Shown in pieces: positions 1 through 12,200 of a DNA stretch of 64,000 nucleotides. The position numbers and the translations under genes were made by a program. Position 1 is the first letter of the stretch, and each line of letters opens with the position of its first letter. This DNA comes from Eudorina sp. 2006-703-Eu-15 (taxonomy: Eukaryota; Chlorophyta; Chlorophyceae; Chlamydomonadales; Volvocaceae), in contig BDSI01000072.1 in the NCBI GenBank assembly GCA_003117195.1, positions 578,978-642,977 on the forward strand, given 5' to 3'. Below the pieces are notes generated by a model. That model searched no databases, was not told the DNA's origin, and saw only the letters and a list, made by a program, of their open reading frames with translations.

Positions 1-24
1 ATACCCCCTGCACACCCCCTGCAG

Positions 25-3000
25 GTCCGACTGGGGTGATGACGTGGACATGGACATGTCGGACGAGGAGGGCGAGTGGCAGCCGCCGCTGCCCTCGCAG
101 CCGCCGCCGCCAGATCCACAGGCGGCGCCCGGCGTGTCGGCGGCGCCGCCGACGGGCGCGCCGCCGCCCCTGCCGCCCGCGGCGCCTGCCGGCCTCGCGC
201 CGCTGCCGCTGCCGCCGCCGCCACTGCTGCAGCCTAGGCCCCCTGCCCTGGGTATGGGTGTGGGTGTGGGGGCTCCGGACGGGCTGCTTGCGATGATGGG
301 TCCGGGTCACTTGGGCTTCCCGCTGGGAATGCCGCCGCCGGGGCTGCCGCCGCCGGGGCTGCCGCCGCCGCCGTTCATGATGGGCATCCCGCCGCTGTGG
401 CCGCCGCCGCCAGGGCAGCCGCCGCTGCCTCACCCTCTCTCAGCGGGCGTACCACCGCAGCTGCTGCCGCCACCACCGCTGCCGCTTCAAGGGCCGGCGC
501 CGCCCCATGGCCCGCTGCCGCCTGTGGATCCGCCGCCGCCCGTGCACCCGCCGCCGCCACGGGAACCGCTGCCGCCGCCGCCCCACGGGCCACCCTCGCC
601 GCCGCCGCTGCCGCCGTCCCACCCGCCGCTGCCAGCTGGGGGCTCGCCTCCCCCTCTACCGCCGCCCATTCCGTCCCACCCACCTCTGCCGCCGATGCCG
701 CCGCCCATGCCGCCGCCCATGCCGCCCTCGGGGCCCGGTCACTCGCCGCCACGGCCACCCCGTTCGGACGACCGCCATCCCCCGCCGCTGCCGCCCGACG
801 CGCCGCTGCCGCCCAGCCCGGCCCGCCCTCCCCCACCGCTGCCTGTGGACCCTCCCCGGCGCAAATCCTCCCCTGGAGCGACGACCCTGCCCCCTCACCT
901 ACAACCCACACGCCAGGCGTCGGCCCCGAAACCGCTCGCCGCGCCGTTGCCGGCGGCGAAAGCCGCTGCCAGCGGCGCTGCCAGCCCAACGGCGGTGGCG
1001 CCGGCAGCCGGCGCGGCGGCCCCAGCCCCAGCCCCAGCCCCAGCCCCAGCCCCAGCCCCAGCCCCAGCCCCAGCCCCAGCCCAGCCCCAGCCCCAGCCCC
1101 AGCCCCAGCCCCAGCCCCAGCCCCAGCCCCAGCCCCAGCCCCAGCCCCAGCCCCAGCCCCAGCCCCAGCCCCAGCCCACGTTGAGTGGAATACACCTCAA
1201 CCAGCCAGCGATTCAATTGAGGGGCGGCGTGCCTCACTGCCGGCGGGCTCGCCGCCGCGATTGCTCGCGGATGCTGCCGGCGGGCGGCCGCCGTCGCCGG
1301 GGCGCTGTAGCTCGCGGGAGGGTCGCGGGCGGGACAGGGAGGCCGACCGAGACCTCACCGCCGCTGTCGCCCGCGAGGACGAGGACCGAGAGCGGGAGCG
1401 GCCGGACCGCGAACGGGACCGCGAACGGGAACGGGGGCGTGAACGGGGGCGGGAACGGGAACGGGAGCGCACCCGGCAGGATAGGGACGACGGCGCGCAG
1501 GAACGATCGGAAGAGGAGCGGGAGGGGCGCAACGCCCCCTCCAGGAGAGGCGACCGCGTCTCGGAGGAGCGGCGCCCGCAGCCGCAACCACAGCCGCAGG
1601 CTCGTCATGTGCAGCCGGCCGACGAGGAGGGCGAGGGCGAGGGTGAGCGGGCCGCCCAGCGCAACCGGGCGTCCTCGCCGCTGCCGCCGGTGGCGCGGGA
1701 GGAGCAGCCGCAGCCACAGCCTCAGCCTCAGCCGCAGGGGCACCTCCGGGATGGGGAGCGGGAGCGGGAGCGTGACCGGGACCGGCCTTCCGAGTCGGAC
1801 TGGCAGGACCGGGACTCGGGGCGGACGGAGAGGGACAGGGACCGCGAACGGGACCGAGACCGAGACCGCGAGCGGGAGCGGGAGCGGGATGGATTGGTAG
1901 CTAGCGAACGGGACCGGGAGCGGGAGCGGGATCGTGGGCGAGACGGTGGTCGCGGAGCCGATCGGGATCGGGACCGGGACCGCGATGCCGACCGCGACCG
2001 AGGCAGGGAAAAGGACCGCAGCCGGGACGAGTACCCGAGGCCGCCGCCGCCGCAGTCGGCGGCGCCGCCGTCAGCCGGGCCCCGCGACGGGCGTCGCCGG
2101 TACGACGACCGTGACCCGCGGGACTGGCCGATGTTGCCACCGCCGCCGACGCACCCCGGCCCACCGTACGGTCACATGGGGCCTGACCCACGGGACGGCC
2201 GGGATTGGGACGGGGGCAGCTGGGACCGTGACAGGGATCGCAACCGGGAGCGGGGCCGGGACTGGGAGCGAGGGGGTGACGGGTGGGAGCGGGACCGCGA
2301 CCTCGACCGCGGGGGCCCGCAGCCCTCGGGTCGGGGTCGGAGGGACTCGGATCCGTTGCGGGGCGGGCCCCTGCCGCCGCACTCGCAGCCGCACTCTCGG
2401 GGCTACCGGGACATGGAGTGGGACGGCGCGCCGCCGCCGCGCGGCGGCGGCGGCGGCGGCGCCGGCGGCAGGGAGCCGCCCCCGCTTCCGCCCCACATGC
2501 GCGGCCCTCCGCCGCCGGGCGGCCCCGGTCGGGCTGGGTACGGCCCCGGTGGCGGCCGGCCGCTGTCTCCGCCGCCGCCGGTGCACGGCGGCAGGTACGG
2601 CTACAGGGATTCACCGCCGCGTGATCCGCCGCCACCGCTGTCCGGAGCATCCAGCGGCGAGCACCCGGCGGTGAACGGCCGCGCGCCAAGCCGGGGACGC
2701 GACGGCGGCGAGCCGCCGTGCCGCGACGGCGGCGCGGGCGGTGACGACCGACGCAGGCGCGCCGCCGCCGCCGCCGGCTTGAAGCGACCCGCGGTACAGG
2801 CGTTTCCCCACGATGCGGCTGACGACGGGGAGGCTCGGCCGCAACAGGGGGACGTCCCGCGGCCGCACGATCGCGACCGAGGCCGCGAAAGGGACCGTGA
2901 CGCGCGCCGGGAGCAGAAACGCGAGCGGAAAAAGGCGCGGCAGCGGCAACGCGAGGAGGAGGAGGTGGAGCGGGCGCGGGCGCGGCAGACAGGCGATCGG

Positions 3001-3913
3001 GACGTGGACGGAGACGGGGATGAGGCGGAGGAGGGCGAGGAGGGTGAGCTGCCAGACGCGGGCCCCAAGGACCAGCACCGGGGGCCTGGCGGCTCCTCGC
3101 CGGACAGGCGGCGCGGGCAGGGTGAGCGGCCGGGTGCCAACTCGGCGGATGTCGAGGCGGAGGAGGGTGAAGTGGAGCTGCCGCTGCCGCCGCCCCGCCC
3201 GGCAGAGCAGCAGCAACAGCAGCAGCAGCAGCAGCAGCATCCGCCCGCGCGGACGCATCCCGGGTCGTCGAACACCGCCCACCAGACGCCGCGCGGCCAC
3301 TCGAGCGCCCCGCTGCAGCCGCACCTCAGCGCCCGAGTGCGGCCGTCAGACGCGGCGGCGGAGGCCACCACATCCGGCCCGGGCAACGGCGCCGCCGCCG
3401 CCGCCGCCTTGGGCGCGGATCCGGACGCGGCGGGTCCGGGCGGCCCAGGCCAGCCCCCACGCAAGCCGCGCAACGTCATCACGTTCAACCTGCCGCCCAG
3501 AGACAGCCGGGAGCCTTTCACGGTGACGACGACGCAAGCGCGGTTCAAGCCCTCGTCGCCGACGGGGATGCCCTCGCCGACGGGCGGGGCGAGGTCGCAG
3601 CAGCAGCAGCAGCAGGAGGGCGACAGCGGCGGAGGCGGAGGCGGAGGGTCGCACGCCCGGCCCCCCCGTGCGCCTCTGGCCCTGGGGCCCGCAAGGGACG
3701 GCGTCGGCGCAGCCGCAGCAGGTGGGGACACGTAGCGGTGGCACCGCGGATTTGGGGTGGGGGGGGGGAGGGGGGACGTGCCTGCAGCAAGGCACACGGG
3801 AGATCACCGGCCGCGGTTCTGTTGTTTTCGTAGGTGTGCTGAAGAGCACTGCTGCTGCTGCTGCTGCTGCTGATGGTGGCGGTGGTGGTGCTGATGGTGG
3901 TGGTGCTGTTGCT

Positions 3914-3944
<31 letters not shown>

Positions 3945-4541
3945 ATGGTGGTGGTGGTAATGGCAGGTCCGGGTGTGTGTGCAGCGGCAGCGGCAGGGGG
4001 CAGGGGCGACCTGTCCTCGGCAGCATCATGTGGGGGGCTACTGGATGCCGCACTGTCGACTTTGACCATACAACACGAAACAACAGGTTTCAATGCCGCA
4101 GCCGCAGCCGCGACGGTCGCTGTCGCAGCACCACTGCTGTAGCGAATGGCAAAGCAAATGACGTCTAACGGGACAAACGACAGTGATGGAGGGCTCACTG
4201 ACGGCCTGATGACATGGTGGCCTCACCTCCTCCGCGCAGGTGCGTCGGGAGCGAAGGGCGGCAGCAGCCGCGGCGGCGGCGGCGGCGGCGGCGGCCTGGG
4301 TTCCGCAGTGTCCGCCGGCATTGCGATGGCTCTGTCGGCTGTACAGGAGGCCGCCGCAGACACCGACACCGCCCGGCAGCTCCACACCGGCGGCAAGCGC
4401 CGTCGTGAGATTGTGTGGGAGGGAGGCGACGTGCAGGGGAGCGGTGGCGGCGGCAGCGGTGGCGGCGGCAGCGGTGGCGGTGGCAGCGCGGGAGCCCGCA
4501 GGCTGCGTTCCCAGTCGCCGTCATCGCAATCGTCTCGCTGA
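25..4541 (+). CDS. Pro-rich, RD/RE-repeat protein (3' part), probably nuclear, family unknown
   Basis: 5'-truncated gene of at least two exons. The first bases look like an intron end (CCCTGCAG), so coding starts at 25 with an acidic stretch (SDWGDDVDMDMSDEEGEW). A Pro/Leu-rich region follows (to about 900), then a Pro-Ala hexanucleotide repeat, then a long Arg-Asp/Arg-Glu region (1300-3050), a Gln run near 3210 and a C-terminal part ending at TGA 4541. Exon 1 ends at 3721; the 518-bp intron 3722-4239 ends in GCAG, and exon 2 (4240-4541) joins in matching phase. The reading frame moves by one base inside the repeat at about 1080, where one C is missing from one unit; see the finding. RD/RE-rich proteins are often pre-mRNA processing factors (for example plant FIP1-like proteins), but no diagnostic domain is visible here, so no function is assigned. 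Visible length is about 1,330 residues. Confidence 0.7.
1020..1177 (+). repeat. (CCCCAG)n hexanucleotide repeat inside coding sequence
   Basis: About 26 copies of a 6-bp unit encoding Pro-Ala in the coding frame. One unit at 1078-1083 has three C residues instead of four, which shifts the frame by one for everything downstream. Confidence 0.95.
3847..3962 (+). repeat. CTG and GTG trinucleotide repeats in an intron
   Basis: Interrupted (CTG)n followed by (GGT)n/(GTG)n within the intron 3722-4239. It gives rise to meaningless poly-Val/poly-Gly reading frames and is not coding. Confidence 0.85.
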
Positions 4542-4861
4542 GGGCCGGGGTGGTTTGCAGGAAAGGAAACAACCTCGGCTCAAGCTCCAACCGTGCGTGA
4601 TCTCCGCTCATGCATGTACGGCATGCATGTACGGCGTTATCGTGCCGAGGCGGCCAGCCTGGCGGGCGCCGGGAGGGGGTCCACGGGTCGCGTTGGGGTA
4701 GTTGGCTGCGGCGGGACGCCACCTTCTGACACTGTGTGGTTTCGGGGCTGACGCCTGGGAGTGGGTTTGACGTCACGGCGGCGCCGCGCGCCCCAGGGGC
4801 CCTCTCCGGGGACATGTAGATGGAGTGGAGGGCGCTGCTGCTGCGACCACGTCTCGCTCCT

Positions 4862-5000
4862 GCTGCTGCTATTTGATGCTGCATGATGCTGATGCTACTT
4901 GATGCTGCTTGATGCTGATGCTGCTTGATGCTGATGCTGATGCTGATGCTGATGCTGCTTGATGCTGATGCTGATGCTGATGCTGCTTGATGCTGATGCC
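4862..5000 (+). repeat. GATGCT / TTGATGCTGC repeat
   Basis: Irregular array mixing GATGCT and CTTGATGCTG units. Its minus-strand frame gives a long Ser/Ile/Gln-His-rich open frame that I regard as spurious. Confidence 0.9.
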
Positions 5001-8000
5001 GCATCACACGACGGGGTCTTGTGGCGGACGTCAGAGAGAGGCGGGGAGGGAGGGGTGGCCATCTGACGTTTCGGAGGTCCGCATCCAGCCATCCATCGCC
5101 TGCTGGCTTACGCGTGGAATTTCGCCGCGGCGCGTCCGCAGCGACGGGCGACAAGGCCGCACCGCCGAGGAGCAACGACAGGGCGGTGGCCCTGCGGCAG
5201 CTGCGGCAGCTGCGGCAGCTACACACATGCCGGCGCGCGCTGAACACGGACCCGTCATGGCCCTCGCATGGCCCAACTGAAGTCGTGAGAGGTGGTCTGT
5301 CTGGCCCGGGGGGACGGGGCAGGTCCTTGGTACTGAGGGCACGACGCCGGTGCCGGTTTGTTTGGCCCAGTTTCTTTTCCAGGGTGAAGGCTGGATGGAT
5401 GGATGTGTGAGCAACCCGTTTTGAGGGGCCGTTCGAGGGGGCGGCGCGGGCTGTTGACACGTGCGGCGCAGGCAGGCCTCCCGCTGTATGTCTTGACGGC
5501 CCGCGGACCCCACCCCACCCCACCCGGGGGACGGAACCGTAAGACAGGGGCCTCCCACACCCGGGGCACATCCTCGCAGTCCGGGACTCGGTACGTGTCG
5601 GTCGCGTAAGACTGCTCTACCCTAGCCAGCCAGCTAGGCGCCTACACAAGCCCAGCCCAGCGGAGCAGAGCAGCGCAGGGCCGCGCGTAGGTAGCTCCGA
5701 ATCCAGGTGGGTAGGGCGGTGCGACGATGAGGAGGGCTCCGCCGCACGCGCTGTCACCGCGTGCCTGTGTGTCGCCTCCCGAGGCCAGGGAAGGAAAGGA
5801 AAGGACAGAGGAGGAAAGGAAAGGAAGGGCCCTCGCAGAACCGCGCGTGGCTCGAGGTCCGTTCCGTGGCGCTGGAAGCCCCAGGCCCCCTGCAATCGAC
5901 CCCAGAGCGGCGGCTTCAATCGGTACCGTGGATACACCTCTCGCCCCCGCCGCTTGCAGAACGTGCCCTAGGTGCGGCCGGGACCCCCAGTTCCTGGCAG
6001 GTAGGCTGGTGTGTGTGTGTGGGGGGGGGGGTGTGGGTGGAGGGGATGAAGGCACACCGGGGCGGCGGTTCTGACCTCGCCTCCGCCGCTCTCAGCAGGG
6101 CCAGCTGTGGGCTCTCGCAAATGCGCCCCTCCCCCGACCCGAATGGAAACACTTGTGCGCGCGGCCTTCTGTGGTCTTCTGTACGCGGCTGTGTGCTTGC
6201 GTAGCTTGTGGGGCAGAGAGGTGTGCAGCGCGCATCCACTTGGAGGCTCGGGTTGGGGGCCTCAACGTGCCGGGTGCAGGGTGAGGATGGTACTGTAGAC
6301 GAGGAGCGCCGCGCCGTCAAGGAGGTGATTTCGTGTGACGCCGAGAGCGCACCCAATTGGCTGCTCTTCGCCTTGTTGCCCCGCGGCAATAGGAGATGCC
6401 GGGGGCGGCCTTCCTTACTCGAGTGGCTCATGGTTTTCCTGATTCCCGTTAGGTAGCAACTAGACAGTCGCTTGCAGTCTTCGGCGCCTAGCTCTCAAGT
6501 GTAGACGGGGTTACACGTGCGGTCGTGAACGTGTAACGTAACCCAGCAGACTAGGTAGCACGTTACGGCTTTGCACGTGGTATTGCCGTACCCGGGGAAC
6601 GAGCGATCATGTTTGTGAGGGGGAGCAGGCCAAAGCAGGCAGCATGTTATGTCAGTCGTGGGGCTTTGATGTGCACGGCGCGTCGCGGGCGTTTGCAGTG
6701 AGTGCGGTGAGGGCATCGCCGGACGACAAGGTAGCTTTTTAAATTGGACTGCGCCGACCTCGCGGGGCGGACAGGCAGCGTGGACGGCCTCACACGGAAA
6801 ACGAAACCCCGCTCTCAGACACCCCGCCACCCGCCGGGGTAGACTCGTCAGGTCTTCGGCTGCGGAGTGCTCGCTATCCGAATGCCCCGGAGGCGGCGAC
6901 ACACGTCGTCAGGTGAGTGGCCACAATCACGGCAACGGGACGATGACAGGCCTGGGGGCAAGCGGCCTCTGTAACGATCGACCCGTGGCGGGCAAAAACC
7001 CTGCGCCGCCCATGTACGGGTCCACCTGATGGAAGTGACCGTTGCACCAAAATGCGCGCGTCTTAAATGTTACCGTAAACGGGCGCCACGGGCGGAGAGA
7101 CCTATATGAGCGGGAAAACGGGGTCCATGTCGGGGTCCGAGTGCTGTGTTCACTGACGGTGTGGACTCGTCCGTCTTCGGTCCCCTCCAGCCCACCCACC
7201 CCACCCACCCAATGTGCCCCGGTGCAGGACCCAGGCCGCCACAGCCGGGCCACCCGGCAATGAATGAATGAACGTTACAGCGGAGAGCGGACCCCAAAGG
7301 GATCACCGGATCACCGGCAATGTCGACCGAGGGGCACAGGCGTGGCGAGGGTGTCCCAGCATGGCCCAAACCAGCTGCTGACCTGAAACACGCTGCGCAG
7401 CGGGCTGGGCACATGGGCCGGATACCGCAGTACGACGCGGGTGCAGCCGCCAGTCGGTGAGAGTTTGAGAACACATTCGGTGCACGAACGCGCCCATGGA
7501 AGCCCGCGGAGGGCGGGGCGGTCGCATGCTGGGACAGTGGTGTGGGGGTGTGGCGGGTGATGTGCAAACTGAGCAAAGAAAGCACGTACGGCCTGCGTGT
7601 CATGTCCGTCACTGGAAGCCTTTCGCAAAGTCCGCACATTGGTGGCTCTTGTGAGCGACTGTGCACCACACATCGCTTTTAGGGAAGCCGCCGATGACAG
7701 CAAAAGGGCGTCAGGTGGCGCCGGGAAAGACGGGATCAAAAAAGGGAGTGCGCCAGCGCCGGTCGCCACGTGTGGTGTAGGAGGGTGCGGTAACGGGGCA
7801 TGAACGCATCAACAAACGGCGGTGTTCAGGGCAGATGGATGACGCACCAACGCTGCGCAACGGGGTAGCGCTGGTCTGGACGTATGCACGGGAGCGTGTT
7901 AGGACCGTACCCAATACCTAGGATATTGCGCTGCGACCATTTACCAATCCGACTGCCTGCCATTCTGCAACGCAGCTCACCGCAGCTCGGGTCTAAATTT

Positions 8001-8951
8001 GGTACGGACACACGGCAAATTGTCGAGCCCGAATTTTTCAAATCGCACAGATGCGCTGCCGAAAAGCTGTAGCGACGTTTACAGTTTTTTTTATTAAGGA
8101 TGTTACAGTGGGTCATCGGTGACAGCCAACGGCGACAGCCGAGACTTCCTCACCATACAGATTTGCAAAATGCAGGGTACGTTGGCGCATTAGAATTTCC
8201 ATTGTGGTGGGTTGCACCCCGCAGTGTGCAGTATGGCACGGTGTACTGCCCTGGCTTAGTTGTGAGCTGATCGAATCTGTGCCCCCCCCTCCGCGTGCAG
8301 GTCCGTACGGGAGGATACGGCTCTCGCGGGGGCCCGCTGCCGGGCTGCGCTGCCCGGGAGACTCCGGAGATCGACCGACACCGATCGGCAGGGGTGACAG
8401 GGGTCGGGGAACTGGCCCCAACGGGGGGACCTCGCTACCAAAGGGCTATCCGAACACCACACGTATTCAGGGGGGTTCAGATGTCGTCGTGACGGGCATC
8501 ACACACCGCGAACCATGATCCTCGTGAACACCAACGCGCGCTCAATTAAAAGACACTGGCAAAGAGTGTTCGGTGGCTTTAGCTGTTCGAGGGACATGGA
8601 ATGGCAGAGTGCGTAGTTTGAAAAAAATTGGGGTTTCCGCGGAAGACAATCGGATGATATAGTGCAAGACAGGGCGCCGAGCGATAGATTTTTGGGTAGA
8701 GAGATGTTCAAAACCATGTGGCTTCCAGTTGTCAATTTTCTTACTATGTTATCAATTTTCATGATCGTACATTGACGTCTGTGCGCGAAGGTTCCCGCGC
8801 GTCCGGAGTACCATTCCTGCACATGCACATCCGTGTGCACCATTTTATATTCATGGATGATCGTATGATATTATACTGTTATTCGTGCACATCGGAGCGA
8901 GCATGCGCGAGCGAGAGCACCAGCGCTGAGCAGCATTTCAGCTGAGCATTT

Positions 8952-8956
8952 TTACA
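8952..8956 (-). terminator. Candidate poly(A) signal TGTAA for the methyltransferase gene
   Basis: TGTAA on the minus strand, about 290 nt past the stop at 9245. TGTAA is the usual volvocine poly(A) signal; the assignment to this gene rests on position only. Confidence 0.45.
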
Positions 8957-9244
8957 AAATGCGAGACATGTGAGAGGAACTAAAAATTTGACAGTACTTT
9001 TCAATAATCATTTCAAATATTCTTGGAGCTTTATCAACATGAAGCTGCCGTCGCTCCTTCGTGACGGGGCCCGTCGTACTAACCCCGCACTCGCGTACAG
9101 ACTTGCCCGCGATATTAATAATAACTCGTCCTGCATCCGTCACCCACACAGGGACGCCACTGCTGCCGTGCACCCTGACGTCCATTCCCTATTAACTCGG
9201 AGCGTGTGGGATGGGAGGGGGCCAGTTTGCTTGGCTGGCGCGAG

Positions 9245-12200
9245 CTAGAGAGATGCTTGCAAAGAGGGTTGCAGCTGCAGCTGTCCTTGTTGTCGTTCTT
9301 GTTGTCGTTCCTGTTGTTGTTGTTGCTGCTGTCCAGTCTGTGTGACACGCCGGCTCATCACAATCAGCCGCGCAGAGGGACGGTGGTCCAGCCTTCGCTG
9401 CGTTTGCTGCTGCTGCTGCCGCTCGGACGCGCCGGTCTCGCCTCCACTGGCGCCCTGGGCCCTATCCATCTTGGCCAGGAAGCGGCTCTCCAGATCGCTC
9501 ATGACCTCGTCCCCCTGAGCCAGCCGGCGCGCGGCCCAGGGCCCTCCCTCGCTCATCACCTGGGCGGCACGGCAGGCGGCGGGAGGGGAGGCGTCCAGGG
9601 GCGCATCAAGATGATGCGGCATCATGTACCGTTTCCATGTTGCAGCCGGGGGGCCGCCCGCCCGGAAATGCCGCAGTCCGTCCCCGCTGACCGAGGGCGC
9701 GGTGCAATCGCATACGTTGCCGTGGTACCGTACTGGCGGCGTTAGCGTGCTGGCTGTACATAGCAAGTGCACAATATAAGACTTGGCGTAATAACGGCGG
9801 GAAGGGATGCCAAGGACTTTGTCATCCTGAGCCCGTGCCCGGTGAGGAAGTGGTGGTGGCCGGGGAGGATGCCGTCGGTGAGGACTCTTAGCTTCTTAAG
9901 GTTGAGCGCCCCGCACAAGGCTGTCGTATGAGAGGGGTCATGTATCGTGGCAGGGGACCTTGGTACACGCGCAGTGCTTATCGGCCACATCTGTAAGACC
10001 GTGTGCGGGGTCCTGCCGTCCCCCGTCTGGTCCCGCTTGGCAAACCCGACAAGTCCAGCTCGGCCGCAGCCACAGTCGAATCGTTGAACCGGCCCCGCCC
10101 GGCCCGGTCGCTCTGGGCCTCACGCTTCGGTCCCGCACCTTCCACAGCTGCGCAGGCGAGTCCCAGCTGATACACTGCTGCTCCAGCCGGTCCACCTGTA
10201 CCGCGACAGCGAGCAGCAACCGCCGAAGCAGCCGCAGCACACACACGGAAATCATCACGGCTGTCCAGTCGAAACTGAATCTCCCAGAAACGATCCCGAT
10301 GGCGCCGCGCACCTCAGGCTGCAGTCGCGATGCTGGGGCGCCTCAGTGCCATCGCCCCCCAGCTCGGCCCAGCCCAGCCCCAGCCGACCGCTTCAGGCCA
10401 ACGGCAACTCAAGCAACTCGGGCCTAAGGTTCTTCTGTGCCGTGCAAGGCCCTCGGAGGGTTGCATCTTGTAGATCCGCGCAGCCGTACTCAGAGGGTAG
10501 GCACTACCGTGTCTCGGTACGGCACCCACATCCCACCCAGTACCAATGTGGTCCCCCAGCCCACACACCAGCAACACCAGCGCCAAGGCCCGATGCGCCC
10601 CCCTTACCAGCAGCTCAGCCCCTGGTACGTCTCGCAACGCCGTCTCCGTCAGCCGCAGCTCCCACTCGGCTGGCGGCGTGGCGGCGGCGGCGGTTGCCTC
10701 CGGCGGCGGCTTTCCCGCCACGTCCGCGGCTCGCTCCAGAACCACCTGTGTGTGCGTGGGGACACTCTCCAGCGCGGGGGGTTAGCGGCCGCTGTCCGCA
10801 CAAGCCGAGGCTGCATGGGCGGCTCTCCAAGAAACTTGAGACGCGAGACAGGTGGGCACGGCAAGGTTTGTGCCTATGTATACGTGTGTAGCGTGTGTGA
10901 GACCCGGAGCGGGGCCCTGCGCCGAGACGAGTGGAAGCCGGGTGGCAACCGCCGGCCGGACCCCTCGCCCTCTGGCCCCTCGCGCTCACACACTTACAGC
11001 GCGCATGCGGCAGATCGTGTACGATGCCGTACCGTGTCGTACCTGCTCGAATGCCTCCCATGGGCCGCCGGGGTCCGACGTGGAGGGCCACAGCACCACC
11101 ACCGCCACCCCACCCGGCGCCAGGTTACGGACCCAGGAGGTCAGCGCCTACAGCCGCGGTGCAGAGGGCGGGCGCCATAACAGGTTCCAGATACCGTGCT
11201 AATGAAGAAGCCTTCCGATGAAGCCTTCCGCGAGCGGTCGCAGCCCAAGAGTAAACCCAAGAGTACGGCAGCGCCGGCAGCAGTTGTTCTGCATCATATA
11301 CTGTGTCAACCCTCTGGACGAGTGGGTGAACGGATCAACAAAGAGGATACACAGCAGAGGATACACAAGCGGATAACAACACCAAGCGACGAACGACGTC
11401 GGCGGGGTGCCGGCCGCCCAGCCACGCAGTCACCAGCAAGTCTGCTGGAGCAATCGAAATTGCGCTGACCTCCTGCATTCCAGCCCGCACAAGCACCCGC
11501 AGCTGCGTACCGTATGTTCTTCCCCCAAGACGCCCGCGAGCCATGCGGTTCCCCGGCCGCTTTCACTTTTGACTCGCGGCAGCCAGCTCTCCCCCTTGGC
11601 CTACGCCCGCCACGACGCCACCCCGTCCCCCGCAGCCGGCCCCCCTGCCATCACCTGCGGCGCCAGTGGCCCCATCTGCTGCAATCCAAAGACCGACAGC
11701 ACCGCCGCCGCCGGCCCGTAGCTGTCGATGCAGCTCGCGTCCGCGACGTAGGCGTTCAGAGGCGCGCCGACCCGCGGGTCTGCAGCTCCCGGTTCCGCAC
11801 TGGACGCTAGGCCCCAAGCCCCACCTGAGAGGGGCGGTGGCGATCTCATGCCCTCCTCCGCCTGGTGGAACTGCGGATGAGTCATCCAGTACTTGGCGAT
11901 TGCATCCGTCGCCAGGTCCACCATGCCTTGCGACAGGTCCAGGCCGTACACTGCCCTCTGGCCGCCGTACAGGCGATGAAGCATCACGAGTTCGTGGCCT
12001 GCGGGGGTTTCGGTCGTGCGAGCGGTGGGTGCTCGGTGCGCCCAGCACCACAGCGCCGGGACATCTACCCCCCTCGAACCTGGCAGCTGGACAGCATGGG
12101 TTGCCAGCTTGCCGGTTGTCAAGATGGTGCAGCTCTGGGGAGGGATACGACGAGCCGCGCTTGCTGTGCGCGAGGTAGCCGCGTAGCCCGCCTTGAATGT

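Larger units (their letters stand above)
4542..9244. other. Gene-poor gap between two convergent genes
   Basis: No exon chain with consistent phase or recognisable domain was found. The gap holds a GATGCT-type repeat (4862-5000), a purine-rich GGAAA tract (about 5785-5830), a G run near 6020 and CCCACC repeats near 7195. The part from about 8500 to 9050 is visibly richer in A/T. The segment around 7261-7320 resembles one near 50384-50445. 3' UTRs of the flanking genes presumably occupy the edges. Confidence 0.6.

Noticed and set aside
25..4541. Identity as the polyadenylation factor FIP1
   Set aside because: Acidic, Pro-rich and RD/RE regions are suggestive, but the diagnostic Fip1 motif is not in the window.
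4195..5571. Long minus-strand open frame of 458 codons
   Set aside because: It runs through the GATGCT repeat and through the antisense of the real final exon of the first gene; composition is repeat-driven.
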